From: Chloroflexota bacterium
GTDB lineage: Bacteria; Chloroflexota; Anaerolineae; JAADDB01
Direction of reading: 5' to 3'
Assembly (NCBI GenBank): GCA_013154135.1
Contig: JAADDB010000267.1
Location: forward strand, 1-9,263
Length of the DNA stretch: 9,263 nucleotides
Shown here: positions 6,146 through 9,263 of the stretch, piece after piece
Layout of the letters: every line of letters starts with the position of its first letter
How positions within the stretch are numbered: position 1 is the first letter of the stretch
The notes under the pieces: generated by a model
Told to the model about the DNA's origin: nothing
The model's database searches: none
What the model saw: the letters and a program-made list of their open reading frames with translations, nothing else
Program-made: the position numbers and the translations under genes

Positions 6146-6271
6146 CATCCTCACCTATCCCCGTTACCCTACGCCGGTCATCCATCCCCCACCTGACAAA
6201 ACCGGTGATACACCCCCGTACACGTGAACGGGATGGTCATCACGCATCCTCAAAACCAAAGGAGGTGTAAC
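6146..6271 (+). promoter_or_regulatory. Short intergenic region before the aminotransferase gene
   Basis: These 126 bp contain a small inverted repeat CCCGT/ACGGG (around 6216-6233), a GTGATAC element that could be a poor -10, and the strong ribosome binding site AAGGAGG (6259-6265), which fixes the aminotransferase start at 6272. I see no clear terminator for the upstream gene, so read-through from it is possible. Confidence 0.35.
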
Positions 6272-7630
6272 ATGTCTGAACCAAAGAGTGTCACTGCCCA
6301 ATGGCTCCAACGAGCTCGAGCTGTGATGCCGCGAGGTGTCACATCCAACTTCCGCGACTGGGGCCCCCACAGTTTCGTCATCCGACGGGGTGAAGGGCCC
6401 TATGTTTGGGATGTGGAAGGGAAGCGATACATTGACTACCGCCTGGCTTATGGGCCCATTATCCTGGGTCATGCCTACCCCGCGGTGGTGGACCGGGTGA
6501 GCGAGGCTATTCGGGATGGGAATGTGTTTGCTGCAACCCATATATACGAGGTGGAAGCCGCGGAGAGGCTGGCACGTATGGTGCCCAATGTGGAACGGGT
6601 GCGGTTCAGCGGATCGGGCACGGAGGCGACCATGCACGCGCTGCGCTTGGCCCGGGGATACACCGGTCGGGAGAAGTTCCTCAAGTTCGAGGGATGCTAC
6701 CACGGCGCACATGACTACGTCCTCTACTCCACCGCGGGCTCCATCCCCGCGGCCTTGGGCGATCCCCACGACCCTGTACCCTTCCAGGCGGGTTCCGGCA
6801 TCCCCAAAGGCATACGGGAATACCTGGTCCTCGCTCCCTACAACCGACCGGAGATCACGGAACGGATCATCCGGGACCACGCGCATGAGCTCGCGGCTAT
6901 TTTTGTGGAACCCATGATGGGGAATCTGAGCGGCATCATGCCCAAGCCGGGATTTTTGGAAATGCTCCGGGCGCTGGCCGATGAGTACAACATCGTCCTC
7001 ATTTTCGACGAGGTGAAGACCGGCTTCCGCATGGGCAAGGGGGGAGCTCAGCCCTATTTCAACGTCCAAGCGGACATCATGACCTTTGCCAAGGCCATGG
7101 GCAACGGCTACCCCATCTCCGCGATCGCGGGGAAAGCGGAGATCATGGACCACTTCCGGGGCGGCGGCATCACCCACGCGGGCACTTACAACGGGAACAT
7201 CGTGGGCACAGCCGCGGCCGCGGCCACCCTGGATGTGATGGAACAGGAAGATGTGTTCGGCGTGCTGGAACAGCGGGGCACCGCGTTGATGAAAGGAGTG
7301 GACGAGATCCTCACCCGCTACGGTATTCCCCACCGAGTCTCGGGGGTCCCCGCGATGTTCGGCATCATTATGAGCGATGAGGATGTGTACGACGTGCGCA
7401 CCTACGCGGCCGCGGACAAGGAACTCTACCGGGACATCGCGTTTGCCGCAATCAAGCGGGGGGTCATGTTCGACCCCGACCCGCGTGAACCCTGGTTCCT
7501 CTGCTACACCCTTTCCGAAGAGGATGTGGCCGAAACCCTGAACGTGTTTGAGGACGCGGTCAAGGAAGTCACCACCGGGCGCGGTGTGAGCACTACCGCA
7601 TCCGGGCTGTTGGAGCAATCTGCCAGCTGA
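6272..7630 (+). CDS. Class III PLP aminotransferase, glutamate-1-semialdehyde aminomutase-like
   Basis: A 452-residue cytosolic pyridoxal-phosphate enzyme. The best match is the glutamate-1-semialdehyde 2,1-aminomutase (HemL) branch of class III aminotransferases: YIDYRLAYGPIILGH (53-67), RFSGSGTEATMHALRLARGY (111-130, phosphate loop), FEGCYHGAHDY (139-149), IFDEVKTGFR (244-253, D246 binding the PLP ring nitrogen), FAKAMGNGYP (272-281, K274 the likely Schiff-base lysine) and HAGTYNGN (302-309). Against classical HemL, the loop after GCYHG is longer (TAGSIPAALGDPHDPVPFQAG-type, about 154-175), and the family KAGSG motif is displaced. With no other haem genes nearby, it may act on a different amino acid or semialdehyde. 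AAGGAGG 6 nt upstream fixes the start at 6272, although the frame is open from 6224. The C-terminal tail beyond 435 is extended and low in structure. A strong hairpin follows the stop codon. Confidence 0.85.
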   Translation: MSEPKSVTAQWLQRARAVMPRGVTSNFRDWGPHSFVIRRGEGPYVWDVEGKRYIDYRLAYGPIILGHAYPAVVDRVSEAIRDGNVFAATHIYEVEAAERLARMVPNVERVRFSGSGTEATMHALRLARGYTGREKFLKFEGCYHGAHDYVLYSTAGSIPAALGDPHDPVPFQAGSGIPKGIREYLVLAPYNRPEITERIIRDHAHELAAIFVEPMMGNLSGIMPKPGFLEMLRALADEYNIVLIFDEVKTGFRMGKGGAQPYFNVQADIMTFAKAMGNGYPISAIAGKAEIMDHFRGGGITHAGTYNGNIVGTAAAAATLDVMEQEDVFGVLEQRGTALMKGVDEILTRYGIPHRVSGVPAMFGIIMSDEDVYDVRTYAAADKELYRDIAFAAIKRGVMFDPDPREPWFLCYTLSEEDVAETLNVFEDAVKEVTTGRGVSTTASGLLEQSAS

Positions 7631-7635
7631 ACCAC

Positions 7636-7670
7636 CGGCCGGGGGGTCATCCAAACCGGCCCCCCGGCCG
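7636..7670 (+). terminator. Strong 11-bp hairpin after the aminotransferase gene
   Basis: Perfect inverted repeat CGGCCGGGGGG (7636-7646) and CCCCCCGGCCG (7660-7670) around a 13-nt loop, starting 5 nt after the stop codon. This is very stable and well placed for termination or 3' end protection. The sequence after it (TATTAGGG) has no U-tract, so it is not a textbook intrinsic terminator. The CCGGCCGGG core resembles the hairpins at 65-88 and 234-257. Confidence 0.6.
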
Positions 7671-7826
7671 TATTAGGGAATGGGTCATGATGGATGCCCA
7701 CGCGGCGGCGCGTCGTAACGGGTGAAAGAGCGTTGTGTGCGTGGCGAACCATCAACCCACGTCCAGTATCCGATACCCTTTTCAAAACCCGTTGCCCCGA
7801 GTACACGGGAACACAACGGAGGGAAC
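7671..7826 (+). promoter_or_regulatory. Intergenic region upstream of miaB
   Basis: These 156 bp carry no credible gene. The frame of miaB is open back to 7722, but GGAGGG a few nt before 7827 marks the real start. A promoter is expected because of the preceding hairpin; TATCCGATAC near 7768-7777 is the only AT-rich candidate, and I see no convincing -35. Confidence 0.3.
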
Positions 7827-9200
7827 ATGCGCACCAAAACCTATCACATTTGGACCATCGGCTGCCAGATGAATGTGGCCGATTCAAACCACGTGGCTGC
7901 CCACCTGGACCGGTTGGGGTACGAACCCGTGGACCGACCCGAGGACGCGGATGTTATCGTCCTCAACACATGCGTTGTCCGCCAAAGCGCGGAGAACAAA
8001 GTCATCGGCAAACTGGGGTCCCTGAAGCCCCTGAAGAAAAAGCAGCCGGACAAAGTCATCGCGCTCATGGGCTGTTTTGTGGGCATCAAACCCAACCCCG
8101 CCTTACAAGAACGATTCCCCTGGGTCGACGTGTTCATGCCCCCGTCCGAACCGGCTCCACTGGTCAACCTGCTCACCCAGGACACCCTCAACGCGGACGC
8201 GCGCGCCGCGGATCAGCAAGCCACCCAAGCTCGATGGGACTTGCAGGACACCCTCACCACCCAATCCCTGCGCCACCTCTCCCTGCGCGGGGAAATCCCC
8301 GTGGCCGCGTACGTGCCCGTGGTTTACGGCTGCTCCTTTGCCTGCACCTACTGCATCATCCCCTACCGGCGGGGGAAGGAGCGCAGCCGACCGCTGGAGG
8401 AAATCGTCGCGGAGGTGAAGGACCTGGTGGCCCAAGGGGTGCGGGAAGTCACCCTCCTGGGCCAAATCGTGGACCGCTACGGGTACGATTGGGGAGGCCA
8501 ACCGGACCTGGCCGACCTGCTCCGGGCCATCCACGACATCGATGGGCTCTGGCGCATTCGCTTTCTCACCAGTCACCCCAACTTCCTGAGCGACCGAGTT
8601 CTCGACGCGATCGCGGATCTGCCCAAAGTCATGCCCCACATCGAGGTCCCCATCCAGGCAGGGGATGACGAAGTGCTGGCCCGGATGCGGCGGGGGTACA
8701 CGGTGGCCGATTATTACCAACTGGTGGAGAAGATCCGCCAACGCGTGCCCGACGCGGCCATTCACACGGACATCATCGTGGGCTTCCCGGGGGAGACGGA
8801 AGAACAATTCCTGGGCACCTACCGGGTCCTGGAGGAACTCCGACTGGATAAGGCCCACCTGGCCCGCTATTCCCCCCGACCGGGCACGGTAAGCGCACGC
8901 TTCATGGAGGATGACGTGCCGGAGGAGGAAAAACGGCGTCGTCATCGCCTTCTGGAGGAGTTACAGGAGCGAATCCAACGGGAGAAGAACCAGGCCCTTG
9001 TGGGGGAACGGGTCACCGTGCTGGTGGAAGGACAACGGAAGGGGAAGTGGGAAGGTCGGACGCCCCAGAACAAGATTGTCTTCATCGAGCACCCGGAAAA
9101 CCTCCGGAGCCGCTTGGTGGAAGTGGAAATTGTCTGGGCCGGGCCCTACAGCCTCCAAGGCCGCTATGTGCGCGACGTCCGTCCGGCACACGAGGGATGA
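7827..9200 (+). CDS. miaB: tRNA-2-methylthio-N6-dimethylallyladenosine synthase (MiaB-type methylthiotransferase)
   Basis: A 457-residue radical-SAM enzyme that adds a methylthio group to N6-isopentenyladenosine at position 37 of tRNAs reading UNN codons. The three methylthiotransferase parts are complete. The N-terminal UPF0004 domain has C13 (IGCQMN), C49 (NTCVVRQSAENK) and C83 (MGCF), which hold the auxiliary 4Fe-4S cluster. The radical-SAM core has C169-x3-C173-x2-C176 followed by IIPYRRGKERSRP (177-189), then LLGQIVDRYG (210-219), TSHPNF (248-253), IEVPIQAGDDEVLARMRRGYT (272-292) and DIIVGFPGET (315-324). A TRAM RNA-binding domain lies at about 388-450. The ERSRP signature and TRAM length favour MiaB over RimO or MtaB. 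GGAGG (7818-7822) just upstream supports the start at 7827. LLGQIVDRYG departs from the usual LLGQNVNSYG; I believe this variant is seen in some Chloroflexota. No partner miaA is in the window. Confidence 0.93.
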   Translation: MRTKTYHIWTIGCQMNVADSNHVAAHLDRLGYEPVDRPEDADVIVLNTCVVRQSAENKVIGKLGSLKPLKKKQPDKVIALMGCFVGIKPNPALQERFPWVDVFMPPSEPAPLVNLLTQDTLNADARAADQQATQARWDLQDTLTTQSLRHLSLRGEIPVAAYVPVVYGCSFACTYCIIPYRRGKERSRPLEEIVAEVKDLVAQGVREVTLLGQIVDRYGYDWGGQPDLADLLRAIHDIDGLWRIRFLTSHPNFLSDRVLDAIADLPKVMPHIEVPIQAGDDEVLARMRRGYTVADYYQLVEKIRQRVPDAAIHTDIIVGFPGETEEQFLGTYRVLEELRLDKAHLARYSPRPGTVSARFMEDDVPEEEKRRRHRLLEELQERIQREKNQALVGERVTVLVEGQRKGKWEGRTPQNKIVFIEHPENLRSRLVEVEIVWAGPYSLQGRYVRDVRPAHEG

Positions 9201-9204
9201 GCAA

Positions 9205-9220
9205 AGGTGGGGTGCCACCT
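9205..9220 (+). terminator. Small hairpin just after miaB
   Basis: AGGTGG-GGTG-CCACCT: a 6-bp stem with a 4-nt loop beginning 4 nt after the miaB stop codon. No U-tract follows. It may help terminate or stabilise the mRNA, but a stem this short could be chance. Confidence 0.3.
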
Positions 9221-9236
9221 CTCACGCGACACTTCT

Positions 9237-9255
9237 TTCTCGCACAGGGCGAGAA
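9237..9255 (+). promoter_or_regulatory. 7-bp hairpin near the window end
   Basis: TTCTCGC-ACAGG-GCGAGAA, a perfect 7-bp stem with a 5-nt loop, ending 5 nt before an ATG at 9261-9263. It could be a second 3' hairpin of miaB or the leader of a next gene. The window stops too soon to tell whether that ATG begins a gene. Confidence 0.3.
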
Positions 9256-9263
9256 CGTGAATG

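Noticed and set aside
6164..7654. A 496-codon minus-strand open frame opposite the aminotransferase
   Set aside because: It mirrors a well-supported aminotransferase gene, has no recognisable domain, and its composition (many His, Val, Gly, Arg) is typical of an antisense frame.
8103..8945. A 280-codon minus-strand open frame inside miaB
   Set aside because: It lies opposite the conserved radical-SAM core of miaB and shows no family resemblance.

Overview
The window is about 9.3 kb of GC-rich bacterial chromosome with six convincing protein-coding genes and no RNA genes, CRISPR arrays, insertion sequences or phage genes that I can see. The lipoprotein with a long Thr-Pro linker, the ParB-like orphan protein and the HemL-like aminotransferase with a 'DYRLAYGP' motif all suggest a Chloroflexota bacterium, perhaps a (thermophilic) Anaerolineae-type lineage. 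This is a judgement from family recall, not a computed placement.

Layout. Bases 1-378 are non-coding and repeat-rich: two diverged copies of a roughly 170-bp module, each with two GC-rich hairpins and two arrays of 7-bp units (TTAnTCn). The last array supplies the stop codon of the neighbouring gene. Next, on the minus strand, is a two-gene operon: alanine dehydrogenase (2814 to 1714), then an acetyl-CoA hydrolase/4-hydroxybutyrate CoA-transferase family enzyme (1683 to 379), with 30 bp between them. A 301-bp leader with several possible hairpins, a weak extended -10 and three tandem TGTCAGG-type heptamers lies upstream. Further upstream on the same strand is a predicted lipoprotein (4816 to 3116): lipobox, Thr-Pro linker, small beta-sandwich-like domain and a DUF4015-type putative glycoside hydrolase barrel.

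The right half runs on the plus strand. A 321-bp divergent intergenic region carries a reasonable promoter for a 335-residue ParB/sulfiredoxin-like protein of unknown function (5138-6145). Then come a HemL-like class III aminotransferase with an enlarged loop near the active site (6272-7630), a strong 11-bp hairpin, and a complete MiaB-type methylthiotransferase (7827-9200).

How they fit together. Alanine dehydrogenase and the CoA-transferase plausibly link amino-acid nitrogen and pyruvate to acyl-CoA and short-chain acid metabolism. The other genes look like independent housekeeping or cell-envelope units. I do not see a clear new multi-gene system. The most unusual material is the heptad-repeat module, the orphan ParB-like protein and the modified HemL-like enzyme.
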